Below are positions 18,106-25,794 of a DNA stretch of 64,000 bases, one piece after another. Numbering within the stretch: the first letter of the stretch is position 1; the number at the start of each line of letters is the position of its first letter. The stretch comes from SSSZ01 sp036732025 (GTDB lineage Bacteria > Pseudomonadota > Gammaproteobacteria > Burkholderiales > Rhodocyclaceae), in assembly GCA_036732025.1 (NCBI GenBank), contig DAINDE010000005.1, positions 52,036 to 116,035 on the forward strand. The letters are read 5' to 3'. Made by a program: the position numbers and the translations under genes. The notes under the pieces are model-generated. The model saw only the letters and a list, made by a program, of their open reading frames with translations, was not told the DNA's origin and did not search any database.

Positions 18106-18237
18106 GCCGGGTTTTCTCCTGCTCGGCGGTGACGCCCCCATTGAGCCCGAGGGCCGTCACCGGCGCAAACGCGATGTTTTCAAGCAGCGGATGAAAAATC
18201 GGCATGGGTGGGGTGGAACGCTTGCCGAAACAGGCGC

Positions 18238-19245
18238 CTATTTCTTCTCGAAGGGGGTGGGGCGCGGCGTCTTGTCTGCGGAGGGCGGCAGCACCGGCAG
18301 GGTGAAGCTGGGCTGGTCGCCGGTCAGGGTCTTCAGGAAGGCAACGATCTTGGCGTTCTCGCTGGCGGAGAACTTGCGGCCCAGTTGCAGGCGGCCCATG
18401 GTGTCTACGGCCTCCGTCAGGGTGTTGGCGGCGCCATCGTGGAAGTAGGGGTAGGTCAGTTCCACATTGCGCAGGGTCGGCACCTTGAAGTTGAAGCGGT
18501 CGGCGTCCTTGCCGGTGACGGCGACGCGACCCTCGGCCGGGCTGGCCGCCTTGTAGGGAGCCACCACGCCCATCTTCTGGAAGGAGTTGCCGCCCACCGC
18601 TTCGCCATTGTGGCAGGCCACGCAGCCGCTGTCCTTGAAGAGGGCGTAGCCTTCCTGTTCGTAGCCGCTCAGGGCGTCCTTCTTGCCGAGGAGCCACTGG
18701 TCGAAACGGGCGTTGGGGGTGACCAGGGTTTTTTCGAACTCGGCGATGGCGGCGGTAACCTGGTCGATGTCGATCTTGTCCTTGCCGAAGACCTGCTTGA
18801 ATTCCCGGTTGTAGGCGGGAATCGATTCGAGGACCCCGATGGCCAGGGTATGGGTGAAGGCCATCTCGCCGGGATTGGCGATGGGGCCGCCGGCCTGGGC
18901 CTTGAGATCGGGGGCGCGGCCGTCCCAGAACTGGGCGACGTTGAGGCTGGAATTGAGGACGGTGGGCGCGTTGATGGGGCCTTGTTGCCACTTGTCGCCG
19001 ATGGAGGTGGCGAGGTTGTCGGTACCGCCCATGGAGAGGTTGTGGCAGGAATTGCAGGAAATGAAGCCGGACTTGGACAGGCGCGGGTCGAAGTAGAGCT
19101 TCTTGCCCAGTTCGGCCATGCCCAGGTTGATATTCTGGGCGGGTTTGACCGGCTGGATGGGCTCGTTGATGGCGGCGGTCGAGATGCCGATGGCGCCGAG
19201 GGTGGCAGTGGCGGCGAGGGTGCGAAGCAGGCGGTTTCCGTGCAT
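18238..19245 (-). CDS. ccpA: Di-haem cytochrome c peroxidase (CcpA type)
   Basis: Periplasmic H2O2-reducing enzyme, 335 residues with a signal peptide (1-25). Haem motifs are CNSCH at 64-68 and CVACH at 208-212. The internal NFKVPTLRNVELTYPYFHDG block is characteristic of classical bacterial cytochrome c peroxidases. A GGGAGA ribosome site precedes the ATG. It is divergent from oxyR; the shared region has an FNR-type box and an OxyR-type box, so induction by peroxide and low oxygen is likely. Confidence 0.95.
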   Translation of the reverse strand: MHGNRLLRTLAATATLGAIGISTAAINEPIQPVKPAQNINLGMAELGKKLYFDPRLSKSGFISCNSCHNLSMGGTDNLATSIGDKWQQGPINAPTVLNSSLNVAQFWDGRAPDLKAQAGGPIANPGEMAFTHTLAIGVLESIPAYNREFKQVFGKDKIDIDQVTAAIAEFEKTLVTPNARFDQWLLGKKDALSGYEQEGYALFKDSGCVACHNGEAVGGNSFQKMGVVAPYKAASPAEGRVAVTGKDADRFNFKVPTLRNVELTYPYFHDGAANTLTEAVDTMGRLQLGRKFSASENAKIVAFLKTLTGDQPSFTLPVLPPSADKTPRPTPFEKK

Positions 19246-19305
19246 GGTGATCTCCCTTGAAAGTTGTGCTGCCGGGCCATTGTCCCCGCCGGCAACGTGG
19301 TACTA

Positions 19306-19319
19306 TTGACGTAAGTCAA
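19306..19319. promoter_or_regulatory. FNR/CRP-family box between ccpA and oxyR
   Basis: Perfect inverted repeat TTGACGTAAGTCAA, with the same TTGAC-N4-GTCAA arms as the box at 3434-3447 beside the other peroxidase gene. It lies 61 bases before the ccpA ATG. This suggests one FNR-family regulator controls both peroxidases. Confidence 0.6.
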
Positions 19320-19327
19320 TGTTTTTA

Positions 19328-19364
19328 ATGGGTTTTACATATAACCCCTATAGCTTTTCCCTAT
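19328..19364. promoter_or_regulatory. OxyR-type operator between ccpA and oxyR
   Basis: Four tetrads spaced by 7 bases: ATGG, ATAT, ATAG, CTAT. This matches 14 of 16 positions of the OxyR consensus ATAG-N7-CTAT-N7-ATAG-N7-CTAT, and the half nearest oxyR (19350-19364) is perfect. It is 48 bases upstream of the oxyR GTG and lies on the far side of the FNR-type box from ccpA. This fits autoregulation of oxyR and peroxide control of ccpA. Confidence 0.65.
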
Positions 19365-19411
19365 ACCGGAAAGGCGGCAGTCAGGATGCCGGGGACAAGG
19401 GAGAACAGGCC

Positions 19412-20317
19412 GTGACACTGACCGAACTGCGTTACATCGTTGCCCTGGCCCAGGAGGGCAATTTCAGCCGGGCGGCGGAGCGCTGCTCCGTCAGCCAGCC
19501 GACCCTGAGCGTGGCCATCGCCCGCCTGGAGGACGAATTGGGCATCCCCCTCTTCGAGCGTGGCAAGGGCATCGTCAATCCGACGGCGGTCGGCACCCAG
19601 GTGGTGGCGCAGGCCCGCCACGCCCTGGAAGAGGCGGAGAAGATCCGGGAATTTGCGCTGCGGGGGCGGGACCAATTGGAAGGCCCCCTGCGCCTGGGGG
19701 TGATCCACACCATCGGCCCCTACCTGCTTCCGCAACTGATCCACGGCCTCAAGCGCATCGCCCCGGCCATGCCGCTCGCCATCGAGGAGAACATGACCGC
19801 CCACCTGGCGGACATGTTGCAGGAGAACGAACTCGACGTGGTCATCGTGGCGCTGCCTTTCGACCTGCCGGGGGTGGTGGTGCGCCCCCTGTACGACGAG
19901 AGCTTCAAGGTGGTGGTGCCCCGGGGACACCCCTGGGAGGCCAAGGACGCCATCGGCCCCGACGAAATCAGCGGCGAGGAAATCCTCCTGCTCAAGGCGG
20001 GCAACTGCTTCCGCGACCAGGTGCTGGGCGCTTGCCCCCAGATCAGCAGCCCCGACAGCGGCGTGCGCCTGGGCCATTCCATCGGCACCATCCGCTGCAT
20101 GGTGGCCTCCGGCCTGGGGGTTTCCGTGCTGCCCGAGGGCGCCTTGCGCCAGCCCTACAGCAACGATCTGATCAGCGTCATCCCCTTCAAGCCGCCGGCG
20201 CCGTCGCGGCGCATTGCGCTGGCCTGGCGGGTCGGCTTTGTCCGGCCCAAGGCCATCGACGCCGTCCTGGCGGGCATCGCTTCGTTGAACGAGCCGGCGT
20301 ATCGCACAGTGATCTGA
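19412..20317 (+). CDS. oxyR: OxyR, LysR-type peroxide sensor
   Basis: Transcription factor activated by H2O2. The GTG at 19412 with GGGAGA upstream gives TLTELRYIVALAQEGNFSRAAE, a standard LysR N-terminus; an in-frame ATG at 19319 would read through the operator and is rejected. It has 301 residues. The redox segment AGNCFRDQVLGAC matches the OxyR C199/C208 pair. It is divergent from ccpA, a likely target. The stop is followed by a nested hairpin at 20330-20346. Confidence 0.93.
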   Translation: MTLTELRYIVALAQEGNFSRAAERCSVSQPTLSVAIARLEDELGIPLFERGKGIVNPTAVGTQVVAQARHALEEAEKIREFALRGRDQLEGPLRLGVIHTIGPYLLPQLIHGLKRIAPAMPLAIEENMTAHLADMLQENELDVVIVALPFDLPGVVVRPLYDESFKVVVPRGHPWEAKDAIGPDEISGEEILLLKAGNCFRDQVLGACPQISSPDSGVRLGHSIGTIRCMVASGLGVSVLPEGALRQPYSNDLISVIPFKPPAPSRRIALAWRVGFVRPKAIDAVLAGIASLNEPAYRTVI

Positions 20318-20329
20318 GCGGAAGCCCCT

Positions 20330-20346
20330 CTTGCGCCTGTCGCAAG
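20330..20346 (+). repeat. Dyad after oxyR, upstream of the hox promoter
   Basis: CTTGCG-CCTGT-CGCAAG, a perfect 6-base-pair dyad nested inside a weaker AGCGG/CCGCT pair. It could be the oxyR terminator. Alternatively, its centre is about 135 bases upstream of the predicted sigma-54 start for hoxK, the usual distance for an enhancer bound by an NtrC-family activator such as HoxA. The two roles cannot be separated by eye. Confidence 0.4.
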
Positions 20347-20410
20347 TAGTGGAAAGCCGCTTTGCACATACCCTTGCTCCGATGGTTAGCACCGAGGGTT
20401 CCGTAGACCT

Positions 20411-20424
20411 TTGATCTGCATCAA
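20411..20424. promoter_or_regulatory. Perfect FNR box upstream of hoxK
   Basis: TTGATCTGCATCAA matches the FNR/ANR consensus TTGAT-N4-ATCAA at every fixed position. Its centre is about 55 bases upstream of the predicted sigma-54 transcription start and 90 bases before the hoxK GTG. It suggests oxygen-dependent control of the hydrogenase operon in addition to HoxA. Confidence 0.65.
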
Positions 20425-20446
20425 TTACCTTTCCGTTTCCGGGGAT

Positions 20447-20461
20447 TGGCACAGGGATTGC
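20447..20461 (+). promoter_or_regulatory. Sigma-54 promoter of the hox operon
   Basis: TGGCACAGGGATTGC is an exact match to the -24/-12 consensus TGGCAC-R-N4-TTGC. It predicts a start near 20473, 35 bases before the hoxK GTG. The sigma-54 activator gene hoxA lies in the same cluster. This is established promoter logic for hox genes of Ralstonia eutropha. Confidence 0.8.
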
Positions 20462-20507
20462 GAAGACACCCCCACTCCATGCCATTCCACCAACGGGGGA
20501 CAGAGAA

Positions 20508-21596
20508 GTGACCGAGACCTTTTACGAAGTACTGCGCCGCCAGGGGATCACCCGGCGCAGCTTTTTGAAGTTCTGCAGCCTGACTGCGACCTCCCTGGGT
20601 CTGGGCAGCGCCGCCGCGCCGCGCATCGCCCATGCGCTGGAAACCAAGGCCCGCACGCCGGTCATCTGGCTGCACGGCCTGGAATGCACCTGCTGCTCCG
20701 AATCCTTCATCCGCTCGGCCCACCCGCTGACCAAGGATGTGGTGCTCTCCATGCTCTCGCTCGATTACGACGACACCCTGATGGCCGCCGCCGGCCACCA
20801 GGCCGAGGCGATCATCGAAGAGGTGAAGAAGAAGTACAAGGGCAACTATATCGTCGCCGTCGAAGGCAACCCGCCCCTCAACGAGGACGGCATGTTCTGC
20901 ATCCACGGCGGCCGGCCCTTCGTGGAAGTGCTGAAGGAAACCTGCGCCGACGCCAAGGCCGTCATCAGCTGGGGCGCCTGCGCCTCCTACGGCTGCGTGC
21001 AGGCCGCCAAGCCCAACCCGACCCGCGCCACGCCGGTGCACAAGGTGATTTCCGGCAAGCCGATCATCAACGTACCGGGCTGCCCGCCGATCGCCGAGGT
21101 GATGACCGGGGTCGTCACCTACATGCTCACCTTCGACCGTATCCCCGAACTCGACCGCCAGGGCCGGCCCAAGATGTTCTACGGCCAGCGCATCCACGAC
21201 AAGTGCTACCGCCGGCCGCACTTCGACGCCGGCCAGTTCGTCGAGGCCTGGGACGACGAGGGCGCGCGCAAGGGCTACTGCCTGTACAAGATGGGCTGCA
21301 AGGGCCCCACCACCTACAACGCCTGCTCCTCCATGCGCTGGAACGGCGGCGTCTCCTGGCCCGTCCAGTCCGGCCACGGCTGCATCGGCTGTTCCGAGGA
21401 AGGCTTCTGGGACAAGTCCGGCTTCTATGACCGGGTGACCGAGATCAAGCAGTTCGGCGTCGAATCCAACGCCGACACCGTCGGCAAGGCCGTCGCCGGC
21501 ACTGTCGGCGCCGCCATCGCCGCCCACGCCGCCGTCACCGCCCTGGCCCGCGCCCGCCAGAAGGCCGGTGAAACTGAAACCAACGGAGAGAAGTGA
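20508..21596 (+). CDS. hoxK: HoxK, small subunit of O2-tolerant membrane-bound [NiFe]-hydrogenase
   Basis: Electron-transfer subunit of a group 1d uptake hydrogenase (HyaA/HupS equivalent), 362 residues. GTG start with GAGAA upstream. The twin-arginine signal RRSFLK is at residues 17-22. The proximal-cluster cysteines are C60, C62, C63, C157, C162 and C191. The two extra ones (C62 and C162), and the spacings 2-1, 5 and 29, are those of the 4Fe-3S cluster of O2-tolerant enzymes such as E. coli Hyd-1. A C-terminal hydrophobic helix (about residues 328-350) anchors it to HoxZ. It is transcribed from the sigma-54 promoter at 20447. Confidence 0.97.
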   Translation: MTETFYEVLRRQGITRRSFLKFCSLTATSLGLGSAAAPRIAHALETKARTPVIWLHGLECTCCSESFIRSAHPLTKDVVLSMLSLDYDDTLMAAAGHQAEAIIEEVKKKYKGNYIVAVEGNPPLNEDGMFCIHGGRPFVEVLKETCADAKAVISWGACASYGCVQAAKPNPTRATPVHKVISGKPIINVPGCPPIAEVMTGVVTYMLTFDRIPELDRQGRPKMFYGQRIHDKCYRRPHFDAGQFVEAWDDEGARKGYCLYKMGCKGPTTYNACSSMRWNGGVSWPVQSGHGCIGCSEEGFWDKSGFYDRVTEIKQFGVESNADTVGKAVAGTVGAAIAAHAAVTALARARQKAGETETNGEK

Positions 21597-21597
21597 G

Positions 21598-23388
21598 ATG
21601 GCCGCCTACGAAACCCAAGGCTTCAAACTCGACAATTCCGGCAAGCGCGTGGTCGTCGACCCGGTCTGCCGCATCGAAGGCCACCTGCGGGTGGAAGTCA
21701 ACCTCGACGCCAACAACGTCATCAAGAACGCCGTGTCCACCGGCACCATGTGGCGCGGTCTGGAAGTCATCCTCAAGGGTCGCGACCCCCGCGACGCCTG
21801 GGCCTTCACCGAGCGCATCTGCGGCGTGTGTACCGGCACCCACGCCCTGACCTCGGTGCGCGCCGTGGAAGACGCGCTGGGCATCAAGATTCCGGAAAAC
21901 GCCAACAGCATCCGCAACATCATGCAGTTGAACCTCCAGGTCCATGACCACCTGGTGCACTTCTACCACCTGCACGCTCTGGACTGGGTGGATGTGGTCT
22001 CGGCGCTGAAAGCCGACCCCAAGGCCACCTCGGCGCTCGCCCAGAGCATTTCGTCCTGGCCCCTGTCTTCCCCCGGCTACTTCCGCGACATCCAGAACCG
22101 GGTCAAGAAGTTCGTCGAATCCGGCCAGCTCGGCCCCTTCATGAACGCCTACTGGGGCAACCCGGCCTACAAGCTGCCGCCGGAAGCCAACCTGATGGCG
22201 GTGGCCCACTACCTGGAGGCCCTCGACTTCCAGAAGGAGATCGTCAAGGTCCACACCATTTTCGGTGGCAAGAACCCGCACCCCAACTGGCTGGTGGGCG
22301 GCGTGCCCTGCGCCATCAACCTGGACGGCACCGGCGCCGTCGGGGCGGTGAACATGGAGCGCCTCAACCTGGTCAAGAGCATCATCGACCGCTCCATCGA
22401 ATTCACCGAGCAGGTCTACATCCCCGACCTCATCGCCATCGCCAAGTTCTACAAGGGCTGGCTGTACGGTGGCGGGCTGTCCGGCAAGAACGTCATGTCC
22501 TACGGCGACATTCCGGAAAAGGCCAACGACTACTCCGCTTCCAACCTGCTGCTGCCCCGGGGCGCCATCATCAACGGCGACCTCTCCAAGGTCCATGAGG
22601 TGGATCTCAAGGACCCCGAGCAGATCCAGGAATACGTCGCCCACTCCTGGTACAAGTACGCCGACGAAAGCAAGGGCCTGCACCCCTTCGACGGCGTCAC
22701 CGAGCCCAACTTCGTGCTGGGCCCCAACACCAAGGGCACCAAGACCAACATCAAGGAACTCGACGAAGGCGGCAAGTACTCCTGGATCAAGGCGCCGCGC
22801 TGGCGCGGCAACGCCATGGAAGTCGGGCCGCTCGCCCGCTACATCATCGGCTACGCCCAGAAGAACCCGGAATTCAAGGAGCCGGTGGATGCTCTGCTGA
22901 AGGAACTCGGCGCCCCGGTCACCGCCCTCTTCTCCACCCTCGGCCGCACCGCCGCCCGGGGCCTGGAATGCCAGTGGGCGGCCCACAAGATGTCCCACTT
23001 CTTCGACAAGCTGATGGCCAACCTGAAGGCCGGCGACCTCAACACCGCCAACATCGACAAGTGGGAGCCCAGCACCTGGCCGAAGGAGGCCAAGGGCGCC
23101 GGTTTCACCGAGGCCCCCCGCGGCGCCCTCGGCCACTGGATCAAGATCAAGGACACGAAGATCGACAACTACCAGTGCGTCGTCCCCACCACCTGGAACG
23201 GCGGTCCCCGCGACCACAAGGGCCAGATCGGCGCCTTCGAGGCCTCCCTCATGGACACCCCGGTGGCCAAGGCGGACGAGCCCCTGGAGATCCTGCGCAC
23301 CATCCACTCCTTCGACCCCTGCCTGGCCTGCTCGACCCACGTCATGAGTCCCGACGGCCAGGAAATGGCGTCGGTCAAGGTCCGCTAA
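21598..23388 (+). CDS. hoxG: HoxG, large catalytic subunit of membrane-bound [NiFe]-hydrogenase
   Basis: Binds the Ni-Fe(CN)2CO site that oxidises H2. It has 596 residues from the ATG at 21598, which follows GGAGAG. Nickel ligands are C75 and C78 (RICGVC) and C575 and C578 in DPCLACSTH. The last 15 residues after H581 form the C-terminal peptide expected to be removed by the HoxM protease after nickel insertion. It lies directly behind hoxK, with one base between the two genes. Confidence 0.97.
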   Translation: MAAYETQGFKLDNSGKRVVVDPVCRIEGHLRVEVNLDANNVIKNAVSTGTMWRGLEVILKGRDPRDAWAFTERICGVCTGTHALTSVRAVEDALGIKIPENANSIRNIMQLNLQVHDHLVHFYHLHALDWVDVVSALKADPKATSALAQSISSWPLSSPGYFRDIQNRVKKFVESGQLGPFMNAYWGNPAYKLPPEANLMAVAHYLEALDFQKEIVKVHTIFGGKNPHPNWLVGGVPCAINLDGTGAVGAVNMERLNLVKSIIDRSIEFTEQVYIPDLIAIAKFYKGWLYGGGLSGKNVMSYGDIPEKANDYSASNLLLPRGAIINGDLSKVHEVDLKDPEQIQEYVAHSWYKYADESKGLHPFDGVTEPNFVLGPNTKGTKTNIKELDEGGKYSWIKAPRWRGNAMEVGPLARYIIGYAQKNPEFKEPVDALLKELGAPVTALFSTLGRTAARGLECQWAAHKMSHFFDKLMANLKAGDLNTANIDKWEPSTWPKEAKGAGFTEAPRGALGHWIKIKDTKIDNYQCVVPTTWNGGPRDHKGQIGAFEASLMDTPVAKADEPLEILRTIHSFDPCLACSTHVMSPDGQEMASVKVR

Positions 23389-23412
23389 CCCAGTCCCGGA
23401 AAGGAAGCGACC

Positions 23413-24117
23413 ATGCTCTCTCAACAGGACATGCTGGAGGCCGAACGCCACGGCAAGCAGGTGCGTTCGATCTACGTCTATGAAGCGCCGGTGCGGCTGT
23501 GGCACTGGATCAACGCAGCCTGCATCCTGGTGCTGGCGGTGACTGGCTATTTCATCGGCCTGCCCCTGCCCACGGTGCCGGGGGAGGCGGCGGAGAACTT
23601 CCTCCTCGGCTTCATCCGCTTCACCCACTTCGCCGCCGCCTACATCTTCGCCTTCGGGCTGGTCGGGCGGGCCTACTGGGCGCTGGTGGGCAACCACCAC
23701 GCCAAGCAGATCTTCCGCCTGCCCATCACCAACCAGGCCTGGTGGAGCGAAGTCTTCTTCGAGCTGCGCTGGTACCTCTTCCTGGAGAAGTACCCGAAGA
23801 AGTACGTGGGCCACAACCCCATGGCCCAGCTCATGATGTTCTTCTTCTTCACGCTGCTGGCCTTCGGCATGGTGTTCACCGGCTTCGCCCTCTACAGCGA
23901 AGGCGCCGGCCACGGCCACTGGACGGACACCGTCTTCGGCTGGGTGATTCCGGCGGTGGGCGGCTCCATGCAGCTGCACAGCCTGCACCGCCTGGGCATG
24001 TGGATCATGATGACCTTCGTCGCCATCCACATCTACGCCGCCATCCGGGAAGACATCATGAGCCGGCAGTCCCTGATCTCCACCATGATCAGCGGCTGGC
24101 GGATGTTCAAGGATTGA
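23413..24117 (+). CDS. hoxZ: HoxZ, di-haem cytochrome b anchor of the hydrogenase
   Basis: Membrane cytochrome b (HyaC/HupC equivalent) that links HoxKG to the quinone pool. It has 234 residues and four predicted membrane segments. The N-terminal YEAPVRLWHWINA motif and histidines in the later helices (LHRLGMW, VAIHIYAA) are as in Ni/Fe-hydrogenase b-type cytochromes. It is the last gene before a strong terminator, which closes a hoxKGZ transcription unit. Confidence 0.95.
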   Translation: MLSQQDMLEAERHGKQVRSIYVYEAPVRLWHWINAACILVLAVTGYFIGLPLPTVPGEAAENFLLGFIRFTHFAAAYIFAFGLVGRAYWALVGNHHAKQIFRLPITNQAWWSEVFFELRWYLFLEKYPKKYVGHNPMAQLMMFFFFTLLAFGMVFTGFALYSEGAGHGHWTDTVFGWVIPAVGGSMQLHSLHRLGMWIMMTFVAIHIYAAIREDIMSRQSLISTMISGWRMFKD

Positions 24118-24185
24118 GGGAGCGGGGGCGCCCGGCTCCGGTGCCCCGGCAACCTTGGTAAGGTTGGTAGTTTCACCTTGCGTTG

Positions 24186-24213
24186 TCCCCGGGCAGCCCC
24201 CGGGGATTTTTTT
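24186..24213 (+). terminator. Strong rho-independent terminator after hoxZ
   Basis: Stem TCCCCGGG / CCCGGGGA with a 5-base loop, followed by seven T residues (24207-24213). It should end or attenuate the hoxKGZ message ahead of the maturation genes. A small AACCTT-GGT-AAGGTT hairpin lies just upstream at 24151-24165. Confidence 0.88.
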
Positions 24214-24241
24214 CAACCGGGTGAAGGGCGGCAACCGGTCT

Positions 24242-24278
24242 CCAGATAACCACTATGGCAGCCATTGTGGTTGCCTGG
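24242..24278. repeat. Long imperfect dyad upstream of hoxM
   Basis: Inverted repeat centred on base 24260, with arms CCAGATAACCACTATGGC and GCCATTGTGGTTGCCTGG (18 positions per arm, two mismatches and one wobble). Its centre is about 127 bases upstream of the predicted sigma-54 start of hoxM, which suits an activator (HoxA) enhancer; it could also fold as an RNA hairpin behind the terminator. Confidence 0.5.
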
Positions 24279-24360
24279 TTTCCACGCGACTCTGGCAGAA
24301 GCAGGGTGAATCGCCTGTCCCACGACGCTTTTCCCGCCGGCGGCCATGCCCGGTGATTTT

Positions 24361-24375
24361 TGGCACGGCTCTTGT
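24361..24375 (+). promoter_or_regulatory. Sigma-54 promoter of the hoxM maturation genes
   Basis: TGGCACGGCTCTTGT matches the -24/-12 consensus TGGCAC-R-N4-TTGC at all fixed positions but the last. The predicted start is near 24387. This is too close to the ATG at 24393 for a leader and so supports the hoxM start at 24411, which has AGGAT before it. Confidence 0.65.
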
Positions 24376-24410
24376 TTATGAGGTTTGACGCAATGACCGA
24401 GGATCGCTCC

Positions 24411-25034
24411 ATGTCCAATCAAACGCCCCGCCGCATCCTGGTGCTCGGCATCGGCAACCTGCTGTGGGCCGACGAAGGCTTCGGCGTGCGCTGCGTCGAG
24501 GCCCTCGATGCCACCTGGCGCCTGCCGGCCCAGGTGACGGTGATGGACGGCGGCACCCAGGGCCTCTATCTGTTGCCCTACGTGCAGGAGGCCGATTGCC
24601 TGCTGGTCTTCGACGCCGTCGATTACGGCGACGAACCCGGCACCCTGCGCGAGGTGGTGGGCGCCGAAGTGCCCCGCTTCATGGGAGCCAAGAAGATGAG
24701 CCTGCACCAGACCGGCTTCCAGGAAGTGCTGGCCGCCGCCGACCTGACCGGCAAGTTGCCGGCGGAACTCGTCCTCATCGGCGTACAGCCCGAGGAACTG
24801 GAAGACTTCGGAGGCAGCTTGCGCGACGTGGTGAAGGCCCGCATTCCCGCCGCCCTCGACCGCGGCCTGGCCTGGCTGGAGCGTTGGGGCGCGGTGCCGC
24901 AAGCCCGCGCCGGCGATGGCGACCGGGTCAACGACCGGGCCCTGGCCATGGATGCCTACGAGGCAGGCCGGCCGCCGGCGGAAGCGGCCTACCGCCTGGG
25001 CGACGCCCGCTTCCTCAACCTGGAGCACGCCTGA
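24411..25034 (+). CDS. hoxM: HoxM, hydrogenase large-subunit maturation protease
   Basis: Endopeptidase (HyaD/HupD family) that removes the HoxG C-terminal peptide after nickel insertion. It has 207 residues from the ATG at 24411. The family signature GIGNLLWADEGFGVRCVE begins near residue 14 and carries the conserved metal-sensing Glu/Asp; further family marks are DAVDYG and LHQTGFQEVL. Start choice rests on the sigma-54 site and AGGAT sequence upstream; ATG 24393 is the alternative. Its stop overlaps hoxL. Confidence 0.93.
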   Translation: MSNQTPRRILVLGIGNLLWADEGFGVRCVEALDATWRLPAQVTVMDGGTQGLYLLPYVQEADCLLVFDAVDYGDEPGTLREVVGAEVPRFMGAKKMSLHQTGFQEVLAAADLTGKLPAELVLIGVQPEELEDFGGSLRDVVKARIPAALDRGLAWLERWGAVPQARAGDGDRVNDRALAMDAYEAGRPPAEAAYRLGDARFLNLEHA

Positions 25035-25336
25035 TGTGCCTGGGCATCCCCATGCGTGTCCTGGCGGGCAGCGAGTTCACCGCCCGCTGCGCCGGCCGCC
25101 ACGGCGAGGCCGACATCGACCTGCTGCTGGTCGGCCCCCAGCCGCCGGGCACCTGGCTCCTCACCTTCCTTGGCGCCGCCCGCGAGGTGATCGACGCCGA
25201 GCGCGCCGCCCTGGTGGATGCCGCCCTCGATGCCGTCGATGCCGCCGGCCAGGGGAGCAGCGACTTCGCCGCCTTCTTCGCCGACCTCGACCGCGAACCC
25301 CAACTGCCCGCCTTCCTGCGAAAGGAACCCGCATGA
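25034..25336 (+). CDS. hoxL: HoxL, HypC-like chaperone specific for HoxG
   Basis: HypC/HupF family protein of 100 residues starting MCLGIPM; the N-terminal Cys2 is the residue that contacts the Fe(CN)2CO unit in this family. It is longer than HypC (81 residues, at 32231) through a C-terminal extension. In Ralstonia HoxL acts with HypC in delivering the iron group to the membrane-bound hydrogenase. It overlaps hoxM and hoxO. Confidence 0.9.
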   Translation: MCLGIPMRVLAGSEFTARCAGRHGEADIDLLLVGPQPPGTWLLTFLGAAREVIDAERAALVDAALDAVDAAGQGSSDFAAFFADLDREPQLPAFLRKEPA

Positions 25337-25794
25337 GCCTGAACCTCGCCGCCCCCACCACCTCCCTCGACCGCCTGGCCGGCGCCATCGCCCGCCTGGT
25401 GGTGCGCCACGACTTCCGCACGGTATCCGGCGACGCCGCCGCCTTTTCCCCGGCCGGCCTCAACGCCCTGCTGCTCACCGACGATCCCCAGCGCAACCTG
25501 GAGGTCCTGGACGCCTGCGTCATCCTGCCCGAGGCCCTGAAGCCCCTGGCCGGCGCCATCAACTGCTGGGTGGCCGACCACAAAGCCAGTCCCGCCCTCA
25601 TGCAGCGTTTCGGCGTCGCCCGGGCCCCCGCCGTAGTCTTCCTGCGGGACGGCGAATACGTCGGCGCCCTCAACGGCATCCGCGACTGGAGCGAGTACCA
25701 GGCCGAGGTGGCCCGCCTCCTCGACGGCCCGGCCCAGCCCAAACCCATCGGCATCCCCGTGCGTGCCGTCACTGCCCAAGGAGCCTGCGCATGA
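25333..25794 (+). CDS. hoxO: HoxO, thioredoxin-fold hydrogenase chaperone
   Basis: HyaE/HupG family, 153 residues. It has a thioredoxin-like fold (WVADHKASPALMQRFGVARAPAVVFLRDG) without a CXXC active site, as is usual for HyaE. Members bind the Tat signal of the small subunit and act in its cluster assembly and export. It overlaps its neighbours by 4 bases. Confidence 0.88.
   Translation: MSLNLAAPTTSLDRLAGAIARLVVRHDFRTVSGDAAAFSPAGLNALLLTDDPQRNLEVLDACVILPEALKPLAGAINCWVADHKASPALMQRFGVARAPAVVFLRDGEYVGALNGIRDWSEYQAEVARLLDGPAQPKPIGIPVRAVTAQGACA

Noticed and set aside
19319..19411. Upstream ATG (19319) as the oxyR start
   Set aside because: The added 31 residues are unlike any LysR protein and would place the start inside the operator region; GTG 19412 has a good ribosome site and the family N-terminus.
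20350..20378. Two other sigma-54-like sequences before hoxK (TGGAAAG...TTTGCA and TTGCACATACCCTTGC)
   Set aside because: Both have 11 instead of 10 bases between the GG/G and GC elements, whereas the site at 20447 has perfect sequence and spacing.
21535..24234. 899-codon minus-strand frame opposite hoxG and hoxZ
   Set aside because: Shadow of genes with complete catalytic motifs; composition is Gly/Val/Asp/His-rich without domain.
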